Source of the DNA: Propionispira raffinosivorans DSM 20765 | Lineage (GTDB): Bacteria > Bacillota > Negativicutes > Selenomonadales > Selenomonadaceae | Assembly (NCBI RefSeq): GCF_000381065.1 | Contig: NZ_KB905859.1 | Location: forward strand, 1 to 64,000 | Length of the DNA stretch: 64,000 nucleotides | Direction of reading: 5' to 3' | Shown here: positions 7,262 to 15,673 of the stretch, piece after piece | Layout: each line of letters opens with the position of its first letter | Position numbering within the stretch: position 1 is the stretch's first letter | Notes under the pieces: generated by a model | Told to the model about the DNA's origin: nothing | Database searches by the model: none | What the model saw: the letters and a program-made list of their open reading frames with translations, nothing else | Made by a program: the position numbers and the translations under genes

Positions 7262-8710
7262 TTATTTAGCTTCAATCATTGTCATCATTCCACCATCTTC
7301 ATGATCTAAAATATGGCAATGCAGCATCCAAGTCCCTGGCTCTTCCATTTTAAATGCAACATCTACATATTGTCCTGCTGGAACATTGATCGTATCTTTC
7401 CAAGTTTCCCGTTCCGGAGGTGCTCCATTCAAAGAGACAACTTGAAAATAGGTTCCATGCAAATGTATTGGATGATCCATTGGATGCATACCCTGGGTAT
7501 CTTTATTCCAAAAACGAATTTTTACGACTTTTCCAACAGTTACTTGCAACGGGTCTGTCTCTGGGAAAACCTTTCCATTAATCGTCCACTGCATCCCAGA
7601 CATCGACATATTCATTGGCATGTCTTTAGATTGCATGCCGTTCGTAACCATTCCAGATTCGCTGTTCATCATATGATTCATGCCCGCCATATCGTGCATT
7701 GCACCTGTCGTTCCTGTATGATCTGACATCTTGGTCATCATCGTTGAGCCCAGTTCCAAAACATAATCTGGTGTTTTTTCTGCTATACCTGGAAAGCTTT
7801 TGCTTGCTGGAGATATAAAGGGGGAAACCACCTGATGGACTGCTTTCCCTTTATATTCTATCGGAATATTGATTCCAAGCGCTGGTCTATCACTAGTCAA
7901 ATGATATACTTGCCCTTCTTTTCCATCTGCTGCAACTTCAATATCAAGTCTTTCTCCAGGTGCCAAGGTAACTTTATCCGTCATATATGGTTCTACTAAC
8001 GGATGTCCATCCGTATGTGTTACCCGAAAACTATGCCCATCTAATTGCAAGGTATGATAAGCGGCTGTTGAAGCATTAATAAATCTTAATTTATGCAATT
8101 CACCTGGTTTAAATACTAATGGTTCAATTGCTTCGCCCGTTTTGCCGTTTACCGTTTCAATATTTCCATAGCGCTCCATAGTTCCACGGGCTGTTCCTGT
8201 CAAACGATTACCATTTTCGTCTAAATACCAATCATCAAGTACCAAAATATGATCTCCACTATATTTATCATCCGCATTTGTTTTTACAATAAACGGAGCA
8301 TACAAGCCCATATCAACCTGTGTTAATACAGGCCGATAATGTGAATGATACCAATACGTTCCAGCTTCTTTTGCGGTAAATTCATAACGAAAAGAAGCTC
8401 CTGGTTCTATAACGCGGTTAGGACCATCCTGATCGTTCGGTACAACTAAACCATGCCAATGAATATTTGTCGTTACTGGCAAATGATTTACACCTTCAAC
8501 AATAACATTTTCGCCTTCATGAACCACAATCGGGGTACCCGGAATCGTCCCATTATAGGTCCATACAGTTGTCGACAGACCCGGTTTCAATTCCCAGACA
8601 CTTTCTTTGATATCTAATTTAATATCCGCTGCCTGTGCCGTTGCACTTAATGTAAATACTACTAGAGCAGCCGTGGCTAGACAGCTCCACCATTTTTTAC
8701 CATACACCAT
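7262..8710 (-). CDS. Multicopper oxidase, secreted
   Basis: A 482-residue protein with a signal peptide (hydrophobic 8-26, cleavage likely after AQA) and three cupredoxin domains. Copper ligands are visible: HWHG at 84-87, YWYHSH at 119-124, HPMDHPIHLHG in the C-terminal third, and the HCHILDHEDGGMM type 1/trinuclear motif at the end. A Met/His-rich insert before the last domain (MHDMAGMNHMM, MPMNMSMSGM) resembles the copper-sensing segment of CueO/CopA-type cuprous oxidases. It would oxidise Cu(I) or other substrates in the cell envelope using O2, which is unusual if the host is the strict anaerobe its relatives suggest. The gene stands alone, with no copper pump beside it. Confidence 0.92.
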   Translation of the reverse strand: MVYGKKWWSCLATAALVVFTLSATAQAADIKLDIKESVWELKPGLSTTVWTYNGTIPGTPIVVHEGENVIVEGVNHLPVTTNIHWHGLVVPNDQDGPNRVIEPGASFRYEFTAKEAGTYWYHSHYRPVLTQVDMGLYAPFIVKTNADDKYSGDHILVLDDWYLDENGNRLTGTARGTMERYGNIETVNGKTGEAIEPLVFKPGELHKLRFINASTAAYHTLQLDGHSFRVTHTDGHPLVEPYMTDKVTLAPGERLDIEVAADGKEGQVYHLTSDRPALGINIPIEYKGKAVHQVVSPFISPASKSFPGIAEKTPDYVLELGSTMMTKMSDHTGTTGAMHDMAGMNHMMNSESGMVTNGMQSKDMPMNMSMSGMQWTINGKVFPETDPLQVTVGKVVKIRFWNKDTQGMHPMDHPIHLHGTYFQVVSLNGAPPERETWKDTINVPAGQYVDVAFKMEEPGTWMLHCHILDHEDGGMMTMIEAK

Positions 8711-8836
8711 ACATGCACCCCTTTTTTCTGTTTATACTTTTAATTTAAGTCTTATTCACGTATATTCGCTATTTATAAATAAACCCCTGCGTCTTTTACT
8801 TTGCTACCATATTCTTGATAATCCCCATTGTATTTT

Positions 8837-8902
8837 GGTTCTATAATAAATGTTGGGGTAAGCAAAAAACAAATTACTTACCTCAACATCTATTATAGAA
8901 CC
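8837..8902. mobile_element. 66-bp MITE-like palindrome, copy 1
   Basis: A 26-base arm GGTTCTATAATAAATGTTGG... (8837-8862) is inverted at 8877-8902 with two mismatches around a 14-base centre. A near-identical half (24 of 24 bases of the inner arm plus the centre) recurs at 39879-39916. This looks like the two terminal inverted repeats of an insertion sequence with its interior deleted, a miniature element. The stretch from 8711 to 8836 holds only the presumed promoter region of the oxidase gene. Confidence 0.6.
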
Positions 8903-8993
8903 CGATTGAGCCCTTAAGTACATCTTTGCTTCTCCAACATATAATGCAGAAAAAAAATAAACCTGGTTTTACATGTTTCATTTGATATGAATA

Positions 8994-9270
8994 TTACTTT
9001 TTTGAACTAAAAAATTGTATGGATTGTTGTAAGGTATCGGCAATTATAGACAAAGCATGACTATTTTTAGCTATTTTATGAACAGTTGTATTTCCGTTAC
9101 GGATAGCATCTGATACATTACCATTCACGCTAGTCACAATATGGTTAATCCACCCTTTAGACAGCCAAGACGAGCGAAGTCCTCTTTTTCCTCATAAAGC
9201 CGACTTGCATGCACCGCCAATTGATGTAAACGTTCTGCGGATGGGCGGACTGATTGGAAAATGTTTGTCA
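8994..9270 (-). pseudogene. Decayed C-terminal remnant of a chemoreceptor-like protein
   Basis: On the minus strand a frame ending at 8994 reads VTSVNGNVSDAIRNGNTTVH, KIAKNSHALSIIADTLQQSI and a short charged tail. This is the heptad-rich pattern of the last part of a methyl-accepting chemotaxis protein. Upstream in another frame is RLHQLAVHASRLYEEKEDFA. Stops and frame changes separate the pieces and no start or signalling hairpin tip is present. The identification rests on pattern rather than a strong motif. Confidence 0.35.
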
Positions 9271-9281
9271 ACATAAATTAA

Positions 9282-9325
9282 GGCACAATAGAGATTAAGC
9301 TGCTCCGCTTAGTCTCTATTGTGCC
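9282..9325. terminator. Strong hairpin, probable terminator
   Basis: GGCACAATAGAGATTAAGC (9282-9300) pairs with 9307-9325 over 19 bp with one mismatch and a six-base loop. No good T-run follows on either strand. It sits between the tRNA-Ala gene (minus strand) and the chemoreceptor remnant, so it may end the tRNA transcript or be a remnant repeat. Confidence 0.5.
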
Positions 9326-9388
9326 CATATGTGCCATATCCATGACCACTTGACGGTGTGCTGCATACCGCACAACCCTTGATTTCAT

Positions 9389-9464
9389 TGGTGGAGATGA
9401 GGGGGTTCGAACCCCTGACCCCTTGAATGCCATTCAAGTACTCTCCCAGCTGAGCTACATCCCC
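9389..9464 (-). tRNA. tRNA-Ala (anticodon GGC)
   Basis: The minus strand folds into a complete 76-base cloverleaf: acceptor stem GGGGATG/CATCTCC, D arm with AGCTCAGCTGGGAGAG, anticodon stem CTTGA/TCAAG around loop ATGGCAT (anticodon GGC at 9429-9431), T arm GGGGTTCGAACCCC, and an encoded ACCA end (9389-9392). GGC reads GCC and GCU alanine codons. The stretch from 9465 to 9744 downstream shows no gene. Confidence 0.95.
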
Positions 9465-9744
9465 AATAAAACTATAAAATATTCTAAGCCCAGTGCTATA
9501 AGGCTTACAACGATTTTCATTATACATTATATGGCTATAGAACACAATACCCCCTATATAATTAGTTCTTTTTTTCAGCGCTCAAGCAAGGTCATCCATG
9601 AATTGAATGACCTTACTCTCCTAAAATATTGCATTTTTTTCGGTGTACGATGTTTCTATACTTTTCTCATTTAGGATACTTATTATTTAGCAAACTATTT
9701 GCTTCTTTGCGCCATCCATGGGATGTCTCTATTGGCCGTTTTGT

Positions 9745-10641
9745 TCAGCGGCCAATCTTATCATAAATTGCCAAAGATAAAGATGACATATCATATAATA
9801 CATGCGGTTCATCTTTCACATTTTCAGCCATAATACAGAGAATATAGTCACTACTATGACCATATATAATGCCGCAATCATAATACATGCCATCTAATTC
9901 CCCTGTTTTATGGGCTATCTTCAAATCATGAGGTATTTGCGCCGGAATTACTGTATTATCTTCTTGTCGAAGCATAATAGCAAGCATAGCCTTATCACTG
10001 GCTGGATCAAGACATTTTGAAGTATAGAGTTTTCCCAATATATTCGCCATATCTGTTACCGAAGTATAATTTTGCCGACCTTGCTTAACAGCTTCAAAGT
10101 CCATCATTTTCCTTTGCAAAATTGTATCTTGACAGCCTAATTTTTGAATCATGGCGTTGATATTTTCCATTTTTAATTTATCAATTAAAATATTAGCTGC
10201 AGTGTTATCACTCTGAACAATCATCAAATCCAAAATTTGCCCTATTGTCAGCACCGTGCCATCTGGCAGATTGTAAACAGATCCACCCTCAACTGCTTGT
10301 GCATGTTTAATAACGATTTGTTCATTAAAATTGAGTTTTCCCTGATTTTTTTGATTAAATGCTTCAATCATGATCGGAATTTTAATTAAACTCGCCGAAG
10401 CCATTTTATGAGAATTTAATACGACTGCCTTATCATCAACTTTTAAATTTTTTATATAGACCGCATATTTTACATTTTTCTCTATTGGTATCGTTGACAC
10501 CTGTTTACTTAACCATTTTTCAGACATTGGCTCTGCTGCACCAGCTACTTCGGGCAAACTCAACCCGATCAAATATATAAATATGAAACATGTGAATATT
10601 GACAGTATTACGTTTTTACCTACCAGAAACTTCTTCATCAT
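9745..10641 (-). CDS. Class A beta-lactamase-like serine hydrolase
   Basis: A 298-residue protein with an N-terminal membrane/signal segment (residues 12-32). It has the serine penicillin-recognising motifs: SLIK (SxxK nucleophile), SDN in VQSDNTAAN, an omega-loop Glu in DFEAVKQGRQNYTS, and KTG in AHKTGEL. The fold is PF13354-like. It could hydrolyse beta-lactams or act as a peptidoglycan peptidase; the omega loop differs from the classical RxExxLN motif, so resistance function is not certain. It stands alone, acting outside the cytoplasmic membrane. Confidence 0.85.
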   Translation of the reverse strand: MMKKFLVGKNVILSIFTCFIFIYLIGLSLPEVAGAAEPMSEKWLSKQVSTIPIEKNVKYAVYIKNLKVDDKAVVLNSHKMASASLIKIPIMIEAFNQKNQGKLNFNEQIVIKHAQAVEGGSVYNLPDGTVLTIGQILDLMIVQSDNTAANILIDKLKMENINAMIQKLGCQDTILQRKMMDFEAVKQGRQNYTSVTDMANILGKLYTSKCLDPASDKAMLAIMLRQEDNTVIPAQIPHDLKIAHKTGELDGMYYDCGIIYGHSSDYILCIMAENVKDEPHVLYDMSSLSLAIYDKIGR

Positions 10642-10763
10642 AATTTTCTCCTCATATAATATATATTTAAGTTCAACTATTGAACTCAGTGATTATGTGA
10701 AACGACTGAATTAAACCCAATCCTAACGTTACTCACTCAAATATAAATCAAGATATCACTTAT

Positions 10764-12071
10764 TTACGAAAATAGATTGGCATAAATAATAAGAAATACA
10801 ATTTGCATGGATGCCACGATAACGCCATTTTTAATCATAGATTTAATATCCTTCGATTCGGCAAATCCCATCGAACTAAACATATTAGAACCTGGATATA
10901 CGAAATTCGCCACCCGAGTAGCTACCACCAGCCCCACTGACCAAGCAGCCATCGATACACCATATTGCGTTACCAATGTACCAAACATGTCATTGAGCAT
11001 TTTCATTACGGCAACCGTAGCCCCCGTTAAACCAAAAGCACCCGTCAAGCCTCCAATAATCGCAACAAAAGGTTTACCACCCATATTAACTAAAGGTTGC
11101 AAAATAAGCCCCAAAGCTTTAAATCCTCCAGCCTGTTCAATAAAATTCATAAATGGTTCCAAAAAAAGAAATAGAATAAATAGCCCTACATTACCAGCCA
11201 TACCTTTGACAACCAGCTTGAAAATTTTATCAATGTTTAACCCACCGACCAGACCTGTAATGATTGATAAGCCAAGCATAACGACAATAACGTAGGCCGT
11301 ACCCGCTTTCATTATAATGCCATATACAACAGCCGCAATAAATGCAAGTATAAAAATAAGACTTGAATAATTTTGTCTCTTCGTAGGCGTAAATTGCTCA
11401 ACATTTTGCGGAATATCATAATCATTTTTTCCTTTTGTTGTTTTTTGAATGCGATGCACCACAATCCAAGTCGTGACTAACGTTACAAGTGCAATTGGCA
11501 ACGCAACCTTTAAAAGCATTTCACCATAACTTGTATGTGTTAACCCTAGTAATGCAATAACCGGTGGTGTAAAAGGTCCTAAAATGAGTGCTTCTTCGCC
11601 ACAGGCTTGAAACAGTACACCCACCGTACTACGAGTCAAACCCGCCGCTGCAGCAATAGGCAATATAATCGGTGCTAAAATAGCATTGCCACCAGCCATA
11701 GTACCAAGAAGTCCGACAACCACAAGACAAGCCAGCATCATACCCAGCATTGCTTTGTTTTCGGTATCAACACCTATACTATAAATGATTTTGTGTACGA
11801 GTGTATGACTGACCTTTGTCTCTGTCAGAACTTCTCCCAGTCCACGTCCCAGCATGATAATCAATCCAACTAAAGCCAAGAAAGATCCCATGGCATTGGA
11901 CATAACAGTTGCGAAGGACACGAGGGTTTGACTGGTAAGAATGGCCCCGATAATAACACATAAAACCGTAACTGGCAAAGGATCCATATCACGAAAAACC
12001 AGAACAACATATACTAAAAGTGGCAATAACCCAAGTAGTCCCCACAAAATACTAAATTCTTCAACTCCCAT
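10764..12071 (-). CDS. Membrane transporter of the NhaC/citrate-type ion transporter superfamily
   Basis: A 435-residue protein with about 11 membrane segments in two halves, each with a re-entrant-like loop: LLGTMAGGNAILAPI in the first, AFGLTGATVAVMK in the second. This matches ion-coupled transporters often annotated as Na+/H+ antiporter family. It starts 18 bases after the stop of the dipeptide epimerase gene and is clearly co-transcribed. A more specific guess is uptake of the epimerase substrate, a small peptide or acid (inference). The exact substrate and coupling ion cannot be read from sequence. Confidence 0.75.
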   Translation of the reverse strand: MGVEEFSILWGLLGLLPLLVYVVLVFRDMDPLPVTVLCVIIGAILTSQTLVSFATVMSNAMGSFLALVGLIIMLGRGLGEVLTETKVSHTLVHKIIYSIGVDTENKAMLGMMLACLVVVGLLGTMAGGNAILAPIILPIAAAAGLTRSTVGVLFQACGEEALILGPFTPPVIALLGLTHTSYGEMLLKVALPIALVTLVTTWIVVHRIQKTTKGKNDYDIPQNVEQFTPTKRQNYSSLIFILAFIAAVVYGIIMKAGTAYVIVVMLGLSIITGLVGGLNIDKIFKLVVKGMAGNVGLFILFLFLEPFMNFIEQAGGFKALGLILQPLVNMGGKPFVAIIGGLTGAFGLTGATVAVMKMLNDMFGTLVTQYGVSMAAWSVGLVVATRVANFVYPGSNMFSSMGFAESKDIKSMIKNGVIVASMQIVFLIIYANLFS

Positions 12072-12089
12072 AAAAGCATTCAGTCCTTT

Positions 12090-13196
12090 CTATTTTATAT
12101 TTTTATTATCAATTTCTTGCCAGTCTTCGATCGCTGTTATCCCCAGCCCAGGAGTATTGGACATTAAAATCTGATTTTTGCAGAAAGCTACCCCCCCTAC
12201 TACTGGATCTGAGGCTAATAATACTGCTGCATCCAGATCTGCCTTTGTGATGATTTTTTTCCCAGCTGCTATACTTGCTGCTGCGCTAATGCCAACCTTA
12301 CTTTCAAGCATACAGCCCATCATACACTGCACCCCCATAGTTTCAGCCATGTCCGCAATTTTAATGGCATTATGCAGACCACCTGCTTTCATTAATTTGA
12401 TATTAATCAAGTCACAAGCTCGCATCGACAAAAGTCTAAATACCTCATAAGGACCAAAGGCTGCTTCATCTGCCATAATATTGGTTTCCACATGATCTGT
12501 TACATATTTTAGACCTTCAAAATCATGAGCTTTAACTGGTTGTTCAATGAATTCAATATCCAGCCCAAGATCTTCAAATTTGTGAATCGTTCGAACCGCT
12601 TCTTTTGGATTCCAGCCTTGATTTGCATCCAGTCGAATTTTAACAGCATTGCCTACTGCTTCGCGTATGGCCTTTACTCTTTTAATATCTAAATCTGCAT
12701 TGGTGCCAACTTTCAGTTTTAGTTCGGTATAACCTTCTGCCAATGCTTCTAAGGAATCTGTCACCATTTCTTCGGGAGCATTTACACTGATCGTCAAATC
12801 CGTTGTCATACTACTACTGTATCCCCCAAATAGTTTATACAAAGGAATTTTATGCAGTTTGCCAAACAGATCATAAATAGCAATATCAATAGCCGCTTTA
12901 GCGGAATTGTTATGCAGCATGGATGCATCTAGATCCGTCATGATTTTTTCAATATTTTCTATATCCATGCCAATGAGTTTCGGACCTATCGTATCACGAA
13001 TAGCTGCTACTACTGAGTCTTGGCTGTCACCGGTAATAACTGCCGTAGGTGGTGCATTACCAAACCCGATATCATCAGTATCAGTCATTATTTTAATAAT
13101 GATATCTTCCGCTGAATCCACCTGTCGTAAGGCCGTTTTAAATGTTTTTTTTAAGGGAATACTTACTTTGCCAATTTTAATTTCAGTAATTTTCAT
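12090..13196 (-). CDS. Dipeptide epimerase of the enolase superfamily (L-Ala-D/L-Glu type)
   Basis: A 368-residue enolase-superfamily protein of the muconate-lactonising subgroup. The general base pair KLKVG (KxK), metal ligands in RLDANQGW, EFIEQPV and MADEAAF, and the second lysine in NIKLMKAGG are all present. A DLDAAVLL motif near the C-terminus is typical of dipeptide epimerases, which bind the substrate alpha-amino group. It would interconvert L-Ala-D-Glu and L-Ala-L-Glu or a similar dipeptide, in murein peptide recycling. Substrate specificity in this family varies widely. It is the first gene of a two-gene operon with the transporter. Confidence 0.82.
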   Translation of the reverse strand: MKITEIKIGKVSIPLKKTFKTALRQVDSAEDIIIKIMTDTDDIGFGNAPPTAVITGDSQDSVVAAIRDTIGPKLIGMDIENIEKIMTDLDASMLHNNSAKAAIDIAIYDLFGKLHKIPLYKLFGGYSSSMTTDLTISVNAPEEMVTDSLEALAEGYTELKLKVGTNADLDIKRVKAIREAVGNAVKIRLDANQGWNPKEAVRTIHKFEDLGLDIEFIEQPVKAHDFEGLKYVTDHVETNIMADEAAFGPYEVFRLLSMRACDLINIKLMKAGGLHNAIKIADMAETMGVQCMMGCMLESKVGISAAASIAAGKKIITKADLDAAVLLASDPVVGGVAFCKNQILMSNTPGLGITAIEDWQEIDNKNIK

Positions 13197-13279
13197 AATA
13201 CAACCTTCTTCTCTTTTATCATTTTACTTAACCACATTTAATAATGCCAACGGATAATTACACCTGCCATAAACGAGAA

Positions 13280-13328
13280 AAATCCAGCAAGACAGTTCTC
13301 TCATAAGAGAACATATCTTGCTGGATTT
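13280..13328 (-). terminator. Intrinsic terminator with nested stem
   Basis: AAATCCAGCAAGA (13280-13292) pairs with TCTTGCTGGATTT (13316-13328). Inside, GTTCTCT/AGAGAAC forms a second stem. On the minus strand it is followed by TTTTTCTCGTTT. It lies between the DUF3870 gene and the epimerase gene and ends transcription of the former. No other feature is seen from 13329 to 13473. Confidence 0.85.
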
Positions 13329-13473
13329 CATTTAAGTCTACACCTGTTTATAAGCAAGCATATATGTAAATAAAGCAGCATAAATGTACAATATTCAAAA
13401 AATATATGGTATTCATTAAAACAAGGAAACATCTTTTAGCACGATAATGATTTTATCATAAAATTCAAACATA

Positions 13474-13848
13474 TTATGATAAATCGATTTGTATTCCTTT
13501 TTGAATGCAGCTAAACTTTTTTTGTGCATCCTTATATGCTACAAAAATAGCTTTTTGTGATGATGCAAAATAGCGACTTTCAATTTCTTGTTTAACTATT
13601 TCTGCATTATCTTTTATATTTTTACCAATAAATAGGCTGCGAATAAACTTCGTTGTCGTCTGAAGTGTTGCTGAAACATCACATTGAATAATCAAACCCG
13701 TTTCCCTATCAATAACAAACCCAATAAAAAATTGTCCAAATTGAATAGTAATGGGATTATTTTGTTGTGTTTTTGCATTACCAACTACATATATTGTATT
13801 CTCACCATAACAAAATGGTAAATCAATATCTTGTTGCATAAAATTCAT
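13474..13848 (-). CDS. DUF3870 domain protein
   Basis: A 124-residue cytoplasmic protein that matches the DUF3870 pattern along its length: YVVGNAKTQQNNPIT, FIGFVIDRETGLIIQCDVSA and the end SSQKAIFVAYKDAQKKF. The molecular function of the family is not known. Two in-frame ATGs (13848 and 13839) are possible; AAGGTGAGG lies close before the first and about 10 bases before the second. The gene is alone, with a promoter and a terminator-like hairpin in its leader. Confidence 0.8.
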   Translation of the reverse strand: MNFMQQDIDLPFCYGENTIYVVGNAKTQQNNPITIQFGQFFIGFVIDRETGLIIQCDVSATLQTTTKFIRSLFIGKNIKDNAEIVKQEIESRYFASSQKAIFVAYKDAQKKFSCIQKGIQIDLS

Positions 13849-13865
13849 TCCTCACCTTAATGTTT

Positions 13866-13969
13866 GTTTTTCCCTAAAAAAACAAAGAAACCTCCCTTTA
13901 AAAGGTGAGGCTCCATTGCCAAACAATAATTTATAAAGTCATCGTACCAGAAATCAAAGTATTCGTCAA
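13866..13969 (-). promoter_or_regulatory. Promoter and terminator-like leader of the DUF3870 gene
   Basis: On the minus strand TTGACG (13964-13969), 17 bases, TACGAT (13941-13946) makes a good promoter. About 25 bases into the transcript lies a hairpin, CCTCACCTTT (13901-13910 region) with AAAGGGAGG (13891-13899), followed by TTTCTTTGTTTTTT. This is an intrinsic terminator in the 5' leader, 40 bases before the start codon, suggesting attenuation by an unknown signal. No known riboswitch could be matched with confidence. Confidence 0.5.
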
Positions 13970-13989
13970 TATAATATCTGCCTTAAACT

Positions 13990-14268
13990 ATATTTCAACA
14001 AAAAAATACCTTTATTGAAGGCGGATGCTATACAAACAGTGAATACCCTCCGCTTCCAATAAAAATCATAAAATATTCTTTATAAAATAAATATGATAAA
14101 CTAAAAGGAACGCCTACTAATCAAGCCGTTTACGCTTACCCGCAACCAATAGTTGCGGCACATGAAAAGTAGAATATATAGTGCAACTACACGTGTTTTT
14201 ATATAATGAATGCGAGATATGGCTTGTCAAAGTTCATATTCTATTATAGATAAAAGGAGCAATGTCCC
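13990..14268. other. Structured intergenic region between DUF3870 and XRE genes
   Basis: Two hairpins are visible. TTATTGAAGGCGGA (14012-14025) pairs with TCCGCTTCCAATAA (14049-14062) with two mismatches and is followed on the minus strand by GTATTTTTTT. CCGCAAC (14140-14146) and GTTGCGG (14152-14158) form a perfect 7-bp stem with a five-base loop. No open frame is convincing. A short minus-strand RNA ending at the first hairpin is possible. Confidence 0.35.
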
Positions 14269-15045
14269 ATGAATATTGAAATTGCCAATCGATTGGTTAC
14301 TTTTCGAAAAAAAAATAATTTATCACAAGAATCCTTAGCAGAAAAGCTTGGCATTAGTCGCCAAGCTGTAAGTAAATGGGAGCGAGCCGAATCTTCTCCT
14401 GATACAGATAATCTCATATTACTAGCGAAAATTTATCAGGTCTCCCTCGATGAATTGCTATCTACCGAAGAGGAAATTTTTGAACACACGAACTCTAAAT
14501 CAACTACCTCAGCAGAATCAACAATTGAAGAAACCACTCGTCAAAAATTCACGGGTATTCACCTAAAAAGTGATGATGGTGAAATCTATATTGGTCGAGA
14601 TGGAATTTATGCTGCTGATGGTCAGCAAGATGACAACGTGCATATGAAAGATACGGCTCATGTTATGATTGACGGCGAAAAGTATACCTTTAAAGAAGCT
14701 CGCAAAAAATGGGGCTATAAACACCATCATTCTGCATCCTTTCCTATCATTATGTTATCTATCATTGTTTTTTTATCCATCGGCATATTTTTTAATATCT
14801 GGCATCCTACCTGGCTTATCTTTTTACTGATTCCGCTCAGTCGTGGCCTAAAAACTGCCTGGCAAAGAAAAAGCTGGTCTTTGCTGCCTTATCCTATCAT
14901 GGTTACTACGCTTTACCTTATTCTCGGGTTCTCATATAATATATGGCATCCAGCTTGGATTTTATTTCTAACAATCCCACTATATTATTCACTAATTCAT
15001 TATTTCCAACATAAAAAAGAGGACGTTAATAAAGTAGATCTGTGA
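14269..15045 (+). CDS. XRE-family regulator with C-terminal membrane domain
   Basis: A 258-residue protein. Residues 1-65 form a Cro/C1-type helix-turn-helix (FRKKNNLSQESLAEKLGIS, RQAVSKWERAESSPD). A middle stretch (about 95-145) has short beta-like repeats, and the last 100 residues hold four membrane segments in two similar halves (NIWHPTWLIFLLIPLS and NIWHPAWILFLTIPLY). This is a membrane-bound transcription regulator that may sense envelope state. AAGGAG precedes the ATG at good spacing. Its targets are unknown; the next gene downstream is a candidate. Confidence 0.8.
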   Translation: MNIEIANRLVTFRKKNNLSQESLAEKLGISRQAVSKWERAESSPDTDNLILLAKIYQVSLDELLSTEEEIFEHTNSKSTTSAESTIEETTRQKFTGIHLKSDDGEIYIGRDGIYAADGQQDDNVHMKDTAHVMIDGEKYTFKEARKKWGYKHHHSASFPIIMLSIIVFLSIGIFFNIWHPTWLIFLLIPLSRGLKTAWQRKSWSLLPYPIMVTTLYLILGFSYNIWHPAWILFLTIPLYYSLIHYFQHKKEDVNKVDL

Positions 15046-15154
15046 TCTACTACCCAGTCTTTCTAACTGCCATAATATCGACTTCTTATATACAAGCGGA
15101 TACGAAACAGATATACTAATGGGTATCACTCAATAGATTAGGGAGAATTACTGC

Positions 15155-15607
15155 ATGGTATTTTTAAAGAAAAAAACTTTTGAAGATGTTTATAAGTGGC
15201 GTCGCCATAATAATGGCAGTTGCTTTTATTGTTACGAAGATAAACCTGTCGCCTATGCTTTTGTTGGTGAAAAAGGCATTTGTCAAGAATGTTTAGATCA
15301 ATTCAAAATTGGTCATGCTGCTACAGATCGACATGTAATCGCCTACCTCACAAAAAGTCTCAAAACGCATGAGGAAACGGTTGAATGGCTAAAAAAGAAC
15401 GGCTTAAAATTGATGCCAAATGGAAGAAAAAATGATGTTCACCATTATATTGGCATCAACAATCTGGGAATTTTCAATAGTTATTGTTCCATCATTTATG
15501 ATCAGGTTGCTATCTCAACCGTAGGTCCGAACACGGCAAAAAATATATTGGATAGTTATAATGATATTGAAATCTTTAACGATGGCAGCATCCGTATTCT
15601 TTATTAA
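15155..15607 (+). CDS. Hypothetical small protein with paired cysteine motifs
   Basis: A 150-residue soluble protein not recognised. Near the N-terminus CFYCYED and, 20 residues on, CQEC form a CxxC...CxxC pair that could bind zinc. The rest is mixed alpha/beta without membrane segments. A GGGAG ribosome site lies about 10 bases before the ATG. It follows the XRE gene by 109 bases on the same strand and may be co-transcribed with it; a strong terminator follows directly. Confidence 0.6.
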   Translation: MVFLKKKTFEDVYKWRRHNNGSCFYCYEDKPVAYAFVGEKGICQECLDQFKIGHAATDRHVIAYLTKSLKTHEETVEWLKKNGLKLMPNGRKNDVHHYIGINNLGIFNSYCSIIYDQVAISTVGPNTAKNILDSYNDIEIFNDGSIRILY

Positions 15608-15617
15608 AAATCTTCAT

Positions 15618-15672
15618 AAAAACAAAAAAAGCATGTCTTGTAAAATTTTACAAAGCATGCTTTTTTTGTTTT
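15618..15672. terminator. Bidirectional intrinsic terminator
   Basis: AAAACAAAAAAAGCATG (15618-15634) pairs perfectly with 15656-15672, and the inner TTGTAAAATTTTACAA continues the stem. A/T runs on both flanks suit both the plus-strand gene on the left and the M18 peptidase on the right. The stop codon of the latter is at 15674. Confidence 0.9.
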
Positions 15673-15673
15673 T

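Noticed and set aside
9309-9545. Minus-strand frame across the tRNA-Ala region
   Set aside because: It is a read-through of the tRNA gene, which folds perfectly.
13880-13935. Possible fluoride (crcB) riboswitch, from GGCAATGGAG near the DUF3870 leader
   Set aside because: The pairing of the conserved stems fails (GGCA against CACC) and the downstream conserved segment is absent; kept only as an unnamed leader terminator.
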